Shown here piece by piece: positions 27,358-35,823 of a DNA stretch of 64,000 nt (the first letter of the stretch is position 1; each line of letters begins with the position of its first letter). Below the pieces are notes generated by a model. That model was given only the letters and a program-made list of their open reading frames with translations, did not search any database and was not told where the DNA came from. This DNA comes from Thermoplasmata archaeon UBA61 (GTDB taxonomy: Archaea; Thermoplasmatota; Thermoplasmata; Lutacidiplasmatales; UBA184). A program made the position numbers and the translations under genes. The DNA is taken from contig DASW01000001.1 in the NCBI GenBank assembly GCA_002503985.1, forward strand, positions 48,113-112,112, in the 5' to 3' direction.

Positions 27358-27918
27358 ATGCTCCCTAGCCCCAATCGGGCAGGCCGAGAGATCATCGACC
27401 CGGACCCTCGCCTGGAGCGAAGACGTGCGACTCGAAGTCGCAATCGTATCATTTTTTCCGTGGGGTATGTCTTAGTCGGCGTCACCTCGCTCGTGCTGGC
27501 ACTAACGGCTCCGTCATCTCGATCCGTCTTTCTATTCGGATTCGCGGGAATCGGAATCTTCGGCGGGATTGGCTACTACTTTGCTGTGGGATACGATCTT
27601 GCCCATTCCATCGAGAGCGTAATTGTCGGAGAAGCCGGTGTCCAGCTCCGACGTCGGAACGGTGAGCTGCTCCTCGCCAGCTGGACGGATCCGGAACTCA
27701 ATCTGACGGTTTGGGAGCGACGTTATCCGAGTCTGGCTGCGCCAGTCTGCACCCTTCATTGCAAACTGAAGGGAAGGACCTCGCGGGCAGCCATCACCAA
27801 CGAGGGTGCCGCTCTCATGGGCCAAGAAGCCACAAAACGCGGTCTACAGGTCGACCTGAAACTCGACCGCACCGGCAACGTGACCCGGATTCGCGCCAAG
27901 GCGCGTGAAGACGTGTAG
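27358..27918 (+). CDS. Orphan membrane protein
   Basis: 186 residues from ATG 27358. After a basic start, two hydrophobic segments lie at about 34-52 (IIFSVGYVLVGVTSLVLAL) and 57-78 (FLFGFAGIGIFGGIGYYFAV); the remaining 105 residues form a polar, probably cytoplasmic domain with many beta-prone stretches, reminiscent of a small PH-like domain. I do not recognise a family. Its base composition looks less GC-rich than neighbouring genes, suggesting recent acquisition. It is framed by repeat copies 2 and 3. Confidence 0.65.
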   Translation: MLPSPNRAGREIIDPDPRLERRRATRSRNRIIFSVGYVLVGVTSLVLALTAPSSRSVFLFGFAGIGIFGGIGYYFAVGYDLAHSIESVIVGEAGVQLRRRNGELLLASWTDPELNLTVWERRYPSLAAPVCTLHCKLKGRTSRAAITNEGAALMGQEATKRGLQVDLKLDRTGNVTRIRAKAREDV

Positions 27919-27945
27919 TTCGAAGGTCGAATCGAGATCTACGGT

Positions 27946-27990
27946 TCCCGCGCGCTGATTGCGGTCAGCTCATCGGGCCCGCGTGTCCCA
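27946..27990. repeat. Palindromic repeat, copy 3
   Basis: Overlaps the stop codon of the DUF72 gene and lies just past the stop of the orphan membrane protein gene. CGCGCGCTGAT on the left is identical to copy 1; GCTGATTGC and TCATCGG match copy 2. Confidence 0.6.
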
Positions 27991-28798
27991 CATCCAGCCG
28001 GCTCTGGCCCGGAGCGCGACCCGCAGCCCCGAGGTCGGGGCTGGGCTCTCCCAGCACCTCGGAGATGACCGCGGCCGTCCCCGGTCCGAATCCCATGAAG
28101 TGGTTGTTCGCAAACGCGAAGACCGTATCGACCGCGCGTCCCTCGTTCTCGAGCAGGTCCTTCATAGAGACGATCTCGGGTCGCGCGTCCCTCTGAATGC
28201 GGTCGAACTGCGTGAGCGCCCGGTCGCCGATGAACCGGGCGTAGAGGAAGTCGCCGGTGACCCACGCGGGAGGCCGGGTCTCGGGAACGACGGACCAGAC
28301 CAGCGCCGCCCTTCGTCCTTCGAGCGCGGAGCGCGTGGAGTCCGTCCACCACGACCGGTGCCGGAGCTCGACCGCGAGCGCGTATTCGCGGGGGATGGCT
28401 CCGAGCAGGAGGTCGAGGCGGGCCTTCCCGCTCGCGGCGTGGAACGACGGCGGGAACTGGAGGACCACCGGTCCGAGCTTGCCACGCGAGCGCAGCGGCT
28501 CGAGGCTCGAAAGGAATGGGTCGAGGACCTTGTGAACGTCCGTGGACCCCGCCTCATGCGTTACGTCCCGAGGCACCTTGAGAGCGAACCGGAAGCCCTC
28601 GGGGGTTCGCTCGGCCCACCGACGAACCAGGAAGGGGCTCGGTGCTCGGTAGAAGCTCGAATCCACCTCGACGACCCGGAACACGCGCGCGTAGCGGGTG
28701 AGGAAGTCCCCCGGTGCGGATCCCCTGGGATAGAACGGGCCGACCCAATCGTCGTACGCCCATCCCGAGCATCCGATCCAGTACCGACCCACGCTCAC
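27965..28798 (-). CDS. DUF72 family protein
   Basis: 277 residues of the DUF72/YecE TIM-barrel family: YWIGCSGWAYDDWVGPFYP at the start, VVEVDSSFYRAPS, FRFALKVPRDVTH, and a late FAFANNHFMGFGPGTA. The family is widespread and its enzymatic role is unresolved. Full length. The stop codon lies inside repeat copy 3. Confidence 0.9.
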   Translation of the reverse strand: MSVGRYWIGCSGWAYDDWVGPFYPRGSAPGDFLTRYARVFRVVEVDSSFYRAPSPFLVRRWAERTPEGFRFALKVPRDVTHEAGSTDVHKVLDPFLSSLEPLRSRGKLGPVVLQFPPSFHAASGKARLDLLLGAIPREYALAVELRHRSWWTDSTRSALEGRRAALVWSVVPETRPPAWVTGDFLYARFIGDRALTQFDRIQRDARPEIVSMKDLLENEGRAVDTVFAFANNHFMGFGPGTAAVISEVLGEPSPDLGAAGRAPGQSRLDVGHAGPMS

Positions 28799-28900
28799 CC
28801 CAGGGAATGCTCAAGGCATTAGCTCTTTTTCCGTAGGAATCGGGAAACCGGTGGAGCGTTCGGAACGAGCGCACCCCCGTCGCGCTACGAACACAAGCCA

Positions 28901-28908
28901 CATAATAC
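28901..28908 (+). promoter_or_regulatory. Candidate TATA box for the 28930 operon
   Basis: CATAATAC about 25 bases before the ATG at 28930, consistent with a leaderless transcript. Confidence 0.5.
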
Positions 28909-28929
28909 CCGGCGCGCGTTCTCGACCCG

Positions 28930-29844
28930 ATGACTCGGAGCGGACCATCTAGCTCCGTCCTCGGGAAGCTCCTCGAGGCGGCAGGCTACCACGTGGAGGT
29001 CCGGCCCGACACGCTGATCGCGGTCCGCAGCCGGGACCGGCGGGCGGTGGTGGTCCTCACGACGGCCCGGTCCCCGGCGGACGTGGAGTCGTTGTTTCCC
29101 TCGGAGAGCATCCACCGCACGATCGTCTACGACGATGAGCCCGGCGAGAACGCTCGGGCGCTCGCCGCGGACCGGGGGATCGAACTCCTGGACCCCTCTA
29201 CCCTTGGCCCGGGGCTCGGGGAGATCCTGTTGCTTCCGCCCGCGGGAGCGGAGCTCTCGCCCGTGGACGCGGACCCGGCCGGCCCGCTCGAGCCCCCGTT
29301 CGCGATCGCCCCCCACAGCGAACGCACCGTGCGCCCTCGGATCGACCGCTCCGAGGCGGAAACCCTCGCCGGCGTGGACGACCCTCGCTCCACCCTGCGG
29401 CTCGTCCCGTTCTTCGTCGCGGCCTACCGCGTCCGCCCCGCCTCGCCCGATGGGGGCCATGGGGCGGTGGTCCGCAACCTGGTCGCGGTCAACGCGGTCA
29501 CGCGACGCGCCGAGATCTGGGAGGACGGCGACCGAGAGCTGATCGCGGACGTCGGCGAGCCGCACCAGCGGCTCTCTCCCCAGCTCGAGGAATCCCAAGT
29601 CGTCCCGCTGGCGCTCGACGCGATCCGTCGGCACCACACGGTCCACGTCGACCACACCGAGCAGCACCAGGGAGCGCTCGTGATCGAGACCCGCCGGGTC
29701 CCGCCCACCGCCGACGACATTCGGCTCGGGCCGTTCGTGCTGCTCTACGTGCCCCACTGGTACGCCGAGGGGTCCCAGGGCCGGGTGGTCCTCGACGCGG
29801 TCACGGGTCGCCGGACCACGGCACCCGACCCGGGTGGCCCGTAA
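28930..29844 (+). CDS. Conserved-looking hypothetical protein, possible nuclease-like N-terminus
   Basis: 304 residues, not recognised. The first 100 residues (LLEAAGYHVEVRPDTLIAV, AVVVLTTA, IHRTIVYDDEPGENARALAADRGIELLD) read like an inactive restriction-endonuclease-like (Mrr-type) fold, without a clear D...E-x-K set. A linker follows, then a second domain (about 130-295) with RLVPFFVAAYRV and a final FVLLYVPHWYAEG. It may be co-transcribed with the MBL hydrolase and Cgi121 genes. Confidence 0.65.
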   Translation: MTRSGPSSSVLGKLLEAAGYHVEVRPDTLIAVRSRDRRAVVVLTTARSPADVESLFPSESIHRTIVYDDEPGENARALAADRGIELLDPSTLGPGLGEILLLPPAGAELSPVDADPAGPLEPPFAIAPHSERTVRPRIDRSEAETLAGVDDPRSTLRLVPFFVAAYRVRPASPDGGHGAVVRNLVAVNAVTRRAEIWEDGDRELIADVGEPHQRLSPQLEESQVVPLALDAIRRHHTVHVDHTEQHQGALVIETRRVPPTADDIRLGPFVLLYVPHWYAEGSQGRVVLDAVTGRRTTAPDPGGP

Positions 29845-29858
29845 CGACTTCCCCCACC

Positions 29859-29868
29859 CTCAAATACG
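29859..29868 (+). promoter_or_regulatory. Candidate TATA box for the MBL gene
   Basis: CTCAAATACG lies about 25 bases before GTG 29888, supporting that start over GTG 29834. Confidence 0.5.
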
Positions 29869-29887
29869 CCCCCCTTCTCGCCGGGGC

Positions 29888-30499
29888 GTGCTCCTCGACC
29901 AGTTCCGCATCGGGCCGTATCTTAACTTCACCTACCTCGTGGCGGAGGAACCCGGTGGGGAGGGGGTCGTGATCGACCCCTCGTTCGGCATCGACCCCGT
30001 GCTCGAGGCGATCGATGCGAGGGGCGTGAAGGTCCGATACATCCTGAACACCCACAGCCACCCAGACCACATCGCCGGCAACCAGGACGTGAAGGAGCGC
30101 ACCGGGGCGAAGGTCGTCGCCCACCGCGTCGCGCCGATCCACCAGGACATCTCCGTCTCCGACGGGGACGCCGTGGCGGTCGGGGGGCTCCGGTTCCATG
30201 TGGTCCACACGCCGGGCCACACCAAGGACAGCGTCCTCTACATCTTCGAGGGGAACGTCGCCACCGGCGACACGCTCTTCGTCGGGGAGTGTGGACGGAC
30301 CGACCTTCCGGGCGGCGACCCGGCCGAGCTCTACGACAGCCTGCACCACCGGCTCCTCACGCTCGACGACGCCCTCGTCGTGCTGCCGGGCCATGACTAC
30401 GGCACGACCCCTACGTCCACGATCGCCCGCGAGCGCGAGGAGAACTACACGCTCCAGCCTCGGACGCTCGACGAGTTCCTCAAGTTCATGCGGGAGTGA
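29888..30499 (+). CDS. MBL-fold metallohydrolase (glyoxalase II-like)
   Basis: 203 residues with the metallo-beta-lactamase metal motif THSHPDHIAG, then HTPGHTKDSV, GDTLFVGECGRTDL and a late LPGHDYG, as in the glyoxalase II and persulfide dioxygenase group. It binds one or two metals and hydrolyses or oxidises a thiol adduct; which is not clear. GTG 29888 is chosen by the TATA box. A longer version from GTG 29834 would overlap the upstream gene. Confidence 0.85.
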   Translation: MLLDQFRIGPYLNFTYLVAEEPGGEGVVIDPSFGIDPVLEAIDARGVKVRYILNTHSHPDHIAGNQDVKERTGAKVVAHRVAPIHQDISVSDGDAVAVGGLRFHVVHTPGHTKDSVLYIFEGNVATGDTLFVGECGRTDLPGGDPAELYDSLHHRLLTLDDALVVLPGHDYGTTPTSTIAREREENYTLQPRTLDEFLKFMRE

Positions 30500-31074
30500 C
30501 CCCTTCGATGACCCCGCTTCCACCGCCCGAGGAGCGTCCGGTCCGCGCCGTCGGCGCCCGCCGCGCCCGCGCCGGTAGTCCCACGACGCCGTCCATCATC
30601 GGTACCCTCCGAGAACTGGCCAAGGAGTCGCCGGCGCTCGTCGCCCTCTTCGATGCCAGCGCCATCGCGGGGGAGCGTCACCTCCTTTCGGCCTGGGCCC
30701 ATCTCGGCCGCGCCCGCACGCGGGGCGAGACCCGCCTTCGGGACCGGGGAGCCGAGTTCGCGCTCTACGTCGCCGGCGACGACCAGCTTCCGCGCGCCCT
30801 CGCGAAGGTCGGGGTCTCCGATTCGACCGAGCAGTTCGCCCTGGTCGCCGAGCGACCACACGACCCGGTCGTCCTCCTCGAGCGGTTCGGGCTCACGTTG
30901 GACCCGAGCGCGTACCCGAGACCCGTGGACGAGAAGGTGCTCGAACGCCTCGGGATCGAGGCCGCGGAGCGGAGCGCGGTCCCCGCGTCCGGGTGGGAAG
31001 GCCTCGTCCTCGAGCGGGTCGCGCTCCTCGACCTTTCGGCTCCGGCGGCCCACAGTTCCAAGGAAAAGCATTAA
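30496..31074 (+). CDS. cgi121: KEOPS complex subunit Cgi121
   Basis: 192 residues. After a disordered start, the domain DASAIAGERHLLSAWAHLGRA, AEFALYVAGDDQLPRALAKVGV and the end VLERVALLDL match archaeal Cgi121, the KEOPS subunit that binds the tRNA CCA tail. KEOPS makes t6A37 in ANN-decoding tRNAs. GTG 30496 overlaps the stop of the MBL gene (GTGA); ATG 30508 is a second candidate. Other KEOPS genes are not in the window. Confidence 0.82.
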   Translation: MTPSMTPLPPPEERPVRAVGARRARAGSPTTPSIIGTLRELAKESPALVALFDASAIAGERHLLSAWAHLGRARTRGETRLRDRGAEFALYVAGDDQLPRALAKVGVSDSTEQFALVAERPHDPVVLLERFGLTLDPSAYPRPVDEKVLERLGIEAAERSAVPASGWEGLVLERVALLDLSAPAAHSSKEKH

Positions 31075-31114
31075 CCGCGCAGGGCGGTCGAGGCCCCGGT
31101 CCGGCGGCGGCCGT

Positions 31115-31215
31115 GCAGGTGTAATCTAGTGGTAGGATGTCAGCCCTCCAAGCTGACTACCCGGGTTCGAAACGCGGGACCCATCGGGTTCCGCGCGAAC
31201 GTCCCGGCACCTGCA
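31115..31215 (+). tRNA. tRNA-Gly(TCC) with a 30-base intron in the T loop
   Basis: Acceptor stem GCAGGTG/CACCTGC (31115-31121 with 31208-31214), discriminator A at 31215, no encoded CCA. D arm ATC/GAT, anticodon stem TCAGC/GCTGA with loop CCTCCAA (anticodon TCC at 31147-31149), T stem CCGGG/CCCGG. The T loop is split after TTCGAA by 31172-31201. Removal gives loop TTCGAAT and a mature tRNA of 71 bases. Position 33 is C instead of the nearly universal U. Confidence 0.88.
31172..31201 (+). other. tRNA-Gly intron (position 59/60)
   Basis: The intron has a perfect bulge-helix-bulge: outer helix is the T stem; central 4-bp helix TTCG/CGAA; bulges AAA and CGT; inner hairpin of 10 bp, CGCGGGACCC with GGGTTCCGCG, around a 3-base loop. 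Cutting each bulge after its second base releases exactly 30 bases. Confidence 0.85.
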
Positions 31216-31245
31216 CTCCTCCGCCCCGGACCCCCTGGGAAAGGG

Positions 31246-31256
31246 AGGGTTTATTC
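31246..31256 (+). promoter_or_regulatory. Candidate TATA box for tRNA-Ser
   Basis: GGGTTTATTCC lies about 30 bases before the tRNA-Ser gene, between the two tRNAs. Confidence 0.45.
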
Positions 31257-31281
31257 CTCCCGGCTCCGCTCTGCCCGTTGC

Positions 31282-31365
31282 GCTGAGGTAGCCTAGCCCG
31301 GCAAGGCGCCAGCCTTGAAAGCTGGTGGCGGTTCCGCCACGGGAGTTCAAATCTCCCCCTCAGCG
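31282..31365 (+). tRNA. tRNA-Ser(TGA)
   Basis: Acceptor GCTGAGG/CCTCAGC, discriminator G, D stem GCCT/AGGC, anticodon stem CCAGC/GCTGG with loop CTTGAAA (anticodon TGA), the long variable arm GGCGGTTCCGCC of class II tRNAs, and T arm GGGAG-TTCAAAT-CTCCC. No intron; 84 bases; CCA not encoded. Confidence 0.95.
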
Positions 31366-31385
31366 TCCGCCCTCCCCCGACGTTA

Positions 31386-31395
31386 GATTATATGG
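31386..31395 (+). promoter_or_regulatory. TATA box for the mutS operon
   Basis: GATTATATGG about 30 bases before ATG 31421, which supports that start and excludes the in-frame extension into tRNA-Ser. Confidence 0.6.
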
Positions 31396-31420
31396 GGCCC
31401 CTCGCTCGACGGCGAGGCCG

Positions 31421-34048
31421 ATGCCCGATGCCGCGTCCCTCACGCCCCTCCTCGAGCAGTACGAGGGCGTGAAGGCCCGCTACCCCGGCCACCTCGTGCT
31501 GTTCCGGGTGGGAGACTTCTACGAGACCTACGGGGACGACGCGCGGCTCCTGTCGCGCGAGGTCGATGTGGTGTTGACCGCGCGTGCCGCGGACGCCCAG
31601 GGGGTCCGGACCCCGATGGCGGGCGTTCCCCACCACGCGGTCGAGACGTACCTCGGGCGGCTCGTGCGCAAGGGCTACAAGGTGGCCATCTGCGACCAAG
31701 TAGAGGACCCGCGCTTCGCGAAGGGGCTGGTCCGGCGCGAGGTCACCCGGGTGGTCACGCCGGGCACGGCGGTCGAGGACCGCATCCTCGGTGGGTCCGA
31801 CCACAGCTTCCTCGTCAGCGTCGTGGCCCCGACCCGTACGGTCGGAGCCTACGCGGCGGTCGACATCACCACGGGGGAGTGGTACCACGGGTTGGCGGAC
31901 GGACACGGCCCCGAAGGTCTCGTCTCGTCCCTCGCGGCATTCCAGCCCCGCGAGATCCTGTGGGCCGTCGGGGAGGAATCCCTCTCGTCCCCTCTGCTCA
32001 ACGCGTTGCGACGGGAGTTCCCGTCCGCGCGGATCGAGGCCGCCCCGGCTCCCGCCGTCGCGGGAGAGCTCCCGAGCAACCTCCGCGGCGGAGCCGACCT
32101 GGCCGAGGAGGTCCTCGAGGCCGACCGACGGCTCGCGGCGTTCCTGCGGGCGACCCAGCCCCGCCTCCTCCCCCACCTCGACCTCGTCGAGCGGGGCAGC
32201 GGTGGACGGCGTCTCGTCCTGGATGCGAAGACGCTCCGTCACCTCGAGATCAATCGACCGATGAACCCGGACGACCCCAAGGGCGTGACCCTTCTTGGGA
32301 CGTGGGACGAAACGGTCACCGCCCCGGGCCGGCGCACGCTCGCGTTTTGGTTGACGAACCCGCTCGCCGACGCGTCGGCGATCGCGCTCCGCCAGGATGC
32401 CGTGCAATCGCTGGTCGACCGCGGCGCCGCCCTCGAAGGGTGGCGGACGCGGCTCAAGTCGATCCCGGACCTTTCGCGCATCGCGGCCCGGGTCGCCGGA
32501 CGTCGGGTTCGGCCGGTCGAGCTCGTCGCGTTAAGAGCGGGTCTCGAGGTCGCAGAGTCCCTCGGCGGCAGCCTGAACGAGGGTGGGTCCTCGGTCCGGC
32601 TGACGTTGCTCGCCGGAGAGCTTACACCCCCGGCCGGACTGGTCGCGCTCCTCGCCGGGGCGCTGGCCGAGAACCCCGCGCCCACCCAGGATGAGGGCGA
32701 ACTGTTCCGGCACGGCCACGCGCCCGAGGTGGACCGGTGGCGAGAGGCCGAGCTCTCGGCGCTCGCCGAGATGACCGCGCTCGAGCGGGCCGAGCAGGAG
32801 GTGTCGGGCATCAAGACGCTCAAGGTCGGCTACAACCAGGTCTTCGGTTACTACTTCGAGGTCACCAAGTCCCACCTGGCCCGGGTCCCGCCCCACTTCC
32901 GCCGGCGGCAGACGGTCGCCCAGGCGGAGCGGTTCACCTCGGACCGGCTCGAGGAGATCGAGCGACGCATCCTGGAATCCCGGGACGAGATCAAGACCGC
33001 GGAGACGGCCCGGTGGGAGGAGCTGCTCGATTCGGTCGAGCGACACGTGCCGGCGGTCCACCGCGTCAGCCGCGCTGTGGGAGAGCTCGACGCTCTCACG
33101 ACGTTCGGGCACCTCGCCCAGAGCCGGGGCTACGTCCGTCCTACGGTCGACGATTCCTCGGTCCTCGTCTTCCGGGATGGTCGGCATCCCGTGCTCGACC
33201 GGCTCCTCGGGGAATCGTTCGTCCCGAACGACCTCGACCTCGACCCGGACGCGCGGCGGATGCTGGTGTTGACCGGCCCGAACATGTCAGGGAAGTCGAC
33301 CTACATGCGCCAGGTCGGCCTCTTGGTCGTGCTGGCGCAAGCCGGGTCGTTCGTACCGGCCAAGTTCGCCCGGGTGGGGCTCGTCACCCAGCTGTTCACC
33401 CGGATGGGCTTCACGGACGAGATCGGTCGGGGAAAGTCGAGCTTCATGGTCGAGATGAGCGAGGTCGCCGAGATCCTCCGGGCGGCCGACGCTCGGTCCC
33501 TCGTGCTGCTCGACGAGGTCGGTCGCGGAACGAGCACCTTCGACGGGCTCGCGATCGCGTGGGCCACGCTGCGGCACCTCCACGACACGACCCGGGCGCG
33601 CTGTCTGCTCGCGACCCACTACCACCAGCTCACCGACCTCGTTCGAGGGCTCTCGGCCGCCGAGAACGCCCACTTCGCGGTTCGCGAGGGTCCGGACGGG
33701 ATCGTCTTCCTCCACCGCCTCGTCCCGGGCGCGACCGACCGCAGCTACGGCGTGCACGTCGCGCGTCTCGCCGGGGTCCCGGAGGGGGTCCTCGAGGAGG
33801 CCGAACGCCTTCTCCACCGTCTCGAGACCGAAAGCATGCTGCCGACGGCTTCGAAGGGCTCCCGCCGTCGTGGGCCTCGGTACACTCAGGCGGTGCTCCT
33901 CTCGGAGGGGGTTCCCGAGCACCCCGTGGTCGAGGAGCTGCGGCAGCTCGACCCGGACCGCCTCGCTCCCGAGGAGGCCGTCCGTACGTTGCGCGAGCTC
34001 AAGCACCGGGCGTCGGTAGGGTCCTCCCCGAAAGAGGACCCACCGTGA
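31421..34048 (+). CDS. mutS: DNA mismatch repair protein MutS
   Basis: 875 residues of bacterial-type MutS1. Domain I has the mismatch-reading F-x-E (DFYETYGDD near residue 34). The connector, lever and clamp lie in the middle (YNQVFGYYFEVTKSH). The C-terminal ABC-type ATPase has LTGPNMSGKSTYMRQ near 617 and LLDEVGRGTSTFDG near 696. It finds mismatches and recruits MutL. MutS/MutL occur in only some archaea, so the operon was probably gained from bacteria in this lineage's past. The mutL start overlaps its stop. Confidence 0.96.
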   Translation: MPDAASLTPLLEQYEGVKARYPGHLVLFRVGDFYETYGDDARLLSREVDVVLTARAADAQGVRTPMAGVPHHAVETYLGRLVRKGYKVAICDQVEDPRFAKGLVRREVTRVVTPGTAVEDRILGGSDHSFLVSVVAPTRTVGAYAAVDITTGEWYHGLADGHGPEGLVSSLAAFQPREILWAVGEESLSSPLLNALRREFPSARIEAAPAPAVAGELPSNLRGGADLAEEVLEADRRLAAFLRATQPRLLPHLDLVERGSGGRRLVLDAKTLRHLEINRPMNPDDPKGVTLLGTWDETVTAPGRRTLAFWLTNPLADASAIALRQDAVQSLVDRGAALEGWRTRLKSIPDLSRIAARVAGRRVRPVELVALRAGLEVAESLGGSLNEGGSSVRLTLLAGELTPPAGLVALLAGALAENPAPTQDEGELFRHGHAPEVDRWREAELSALAEMTALERAEQEVSGIKTLKVGYNQVFGYYFEVTKSHLARVPPHFRRRQTVAQAERFTSDRLEEIERRILESRDEIKTAETARWEELLDSVERHVPAVHRVSRAVGELDALTTFGHLAQSRGYVRPTVDDSSVLVFRDGRHPVLDRLLGESFVPNDLDLDPDARRMLVLTGPNMSGKSTYMRQVGLLVVLAQAGSFVPAKFARVGLVTQLFTRMGFTDEIGRGKSSFMVEMSEVAEILRAADARSLVLLDEVGRGTSTFDGLAIAWATLRHLHDTTRARCLLATHYHQLTDLVRGLSAAENAHFAVREGPDGIVFLHRLVPGATDRSYGVHVARLAGVPEGVLEEAERLLHRLETESMLPTASKGSRRRGPRYTQAVLLSEGVPEHPVVEELRQLDPDRLAPEEAVRTLRELKHRASVGSSPKEDPP

Positions 34049-35823
34049 CACAGCTCCCTCCCACACCGCGCCGACCGATCCGACGGCTCTCGAGCGAAAC
34101 GGTCGAGCGGATCGCTGCCGGCGAGGTGGTGGAACGTCCCGCGTCCGTCGTGAAGGAGCTCGTGGAGAACGCCGTGGACGCCGGCGCGTCGAGCATCACG
34201 ATCCGGCTCCTGGGCGGAGGGCTCGCCCGTATGGAGGTCGCCGACGATGGGTGGGGGATCCCGCCCGAGGAGCTCGAGCTCGCGGTCGAGCGACACGCGA
34301 CGAGCAAGCTCGAGCCGGAGGGCCCGGTCGAGCGGATCGGGACCCTCGGCTTCCGAGGCGAAGCACTCGCGGCCATCGCCTCCGTGTCCCGCTTCCGTCT
34401 CCTATCCCGGCCTCCCGACCGTGAGGTCGCGGAGGGGATCTCGGTCGTCGGGGGCACCCTCAGCGGTCGATTCTCCGCCCCGCGCGCCCCGGGAACGACC
34501 GTGGAGGTCGAGGAGCTCTTCTTCAACACACCCGCCCGCCGGAAGTTCCTCAAGGGCGCGCCCGCGGAGCAGGTGGCGGTCCTGCAGACGGTCGAGCGGC
34601 TCTACCTCGCCCGGCCCCAGGTGGGCCTTCGCGTGGAGTCCGAGGGTCGCGAGGCCGGTACGTATCCTCCCGCGCACGACCTGAAGGACGCCGCGGCCCG
34701 GGTCCTCGGTCCGGGGTTCCTCACGTCGTCGTTCGAGCTGTCCGCGGAGATCCCCGGGGGCCGTCTCTTCGGGGCCCTCGGCCGGCCCGGGGCGGCGGCC
34801 GCCTCGTCCCGAGGACTGTTCGTGGCGGTCAACGGGCGGGCGGTCACGTCCCGCACGATCGCCCAGAACGTACGGCTCGCCTACGGCGACTACCTGCCGC
34901 GTACCCGGTTCCCGGTCGGCGTCCTCCACTTCGAGATCGACCCCGACCGGCTGGACGTGAACGTCCATCCGACGAAACGCGAGGTGCGCTTCGCGCGCGA
35001 GGCGGACCTGCTCGACGCCGTGCGGTTGCGCGTTCGCGAGGCCCTCGTGGCCGCCCCTCAGGTGGCGGACCTCCCCGCCGCGCGAGCGGCCGTTCGACCC
35101 GCCGTTCGACCGGCGCTCGGCGGGCCGCGACCCCCGTCCCGAGGCGTTCCCACCCCTTCGGCGGGGCATCCGGGCGTCCAGCACACCCTCGAGGGTCCGG
35201 GCACGGCGATGCCGCCTCCCGCTCCGCTTCCCGCGGCGGCCGGGCATCCGCGATTGACGCTGCTCGGCTGCCTGCACACCCTCTACTGGGTGGCCGAGAG
35301 CGACGAGGGCCTCGTCCTGATCGACCAGCACGCCGCGAGCGAACGCGTCCTCTACGAGGAGCTGTTGCACGCCGGGACCCTCCAGCGGCAGACGTTGGTC
35401 GCTCCGGTCACCATCCGCCTGACAGGCGCCGAGCGGAGCACCTTCGAGGCCAACGGCGAAACGGTCCGGGTCGCTGGCTTCGACATCGAACCGTTCGGTC
35501 CCGAGTCGTTCCTCGTCCGGTCGGTCCCGGCGTACCGGGGCCGTTCGGCGCGGCCGGAGGCGGTCGCGGAGCTCCTCGACGAGCTGGCGACCGGAGGTCG
35601 CCCCACGCTCCCCGACGGGCTCGAGGAGCGGCGCGCCGCCACCGTGGCCTGCCACGCCGCCCTGCGGGCGGGTGACGTCGTCACCGCGGAGGAGTTCTCC
35701 CGCGTCCTCGCAACGCTCCATGCGCTTCCCGAAGCGGCCTACTCCTGCCCTCACGGGCGTCCGATCGTGCTCGGGATACCCCGGACGCGCCTGGACCGCT
35801 GGTTCCTGAGGAGCGGTCCTTGA
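34045..35823 (+). CDS. mutL: DNA mismatch repair endonuclease MutL
   Basis: 592 residues. The GHKL ATPase head shows IAAGEVVERPASVVKELVEN, DDGWGI, and LGFRGEALAAIASV. A Pro/Ala-rich linker (about 335-400) leads to the dimer domain, which carries the endonuclease motif DQHAASERVLYEE near 426 and CPHGRP near 568, so this MutL nicks DNA itself and needs no MutH. GTG start overlapping mutS (GTGA). Confidence 0.96.
   Translation: MTQLPPTPRRPIRRLSSETVERIAAGEVVERPASVVKELVENAVDAGASSITIRLLGGGLARMEVADDGWGIPPEELELAVERHATSKLEPEGPVERIGTLGFRGEALAAIASVSRFRLLSRPPDREVAEGISVVGGTLSGRFSAPRAPGTTVEVEELFFNTPARRKFLKGAPAEQVAVLQTVERLYLARPQVGLRVESEGREAGTYPPAHDLKDAAARVLGPGFLTSSFELSAEIPGGRLFGALGRPGAAAASSRGLFVAVNGRAVTSRTIAQNVRLAYGDYLPRTRFPVGVLHFEIDPDRLDVNVHPTKREVRFAREADLLDAVRLRVREALVAAPQVADLPAARAAVRPAVRPALGGPRPPSRGVPTPSAGHPGVQHTLEGPGTAMPPPAPLPAAAGHPRLTLLGCLHTLYWVAESDEGLVLIDQHAASERVLYEELLHAGTLQRQTLVAPVTIRLTGAERSTFEANGETVRVAGFDIEPFGPESFLVRSVPAYRGRSARPEAVAELLDELATGGRPTLPDGLEERRAATVACHAALRAGDVVTAEEFSRVLATLHALPEAAYSCPHGRPIVLGIPRTRLDRWFLRSGP

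Noticed and set aside
31325..31420. Extended mutS start reading from within tRNA-Ser
   Set aside because: It would overlap the tRNA gene and lie before the TATA box at 31386; ATG 31421 fits the family.
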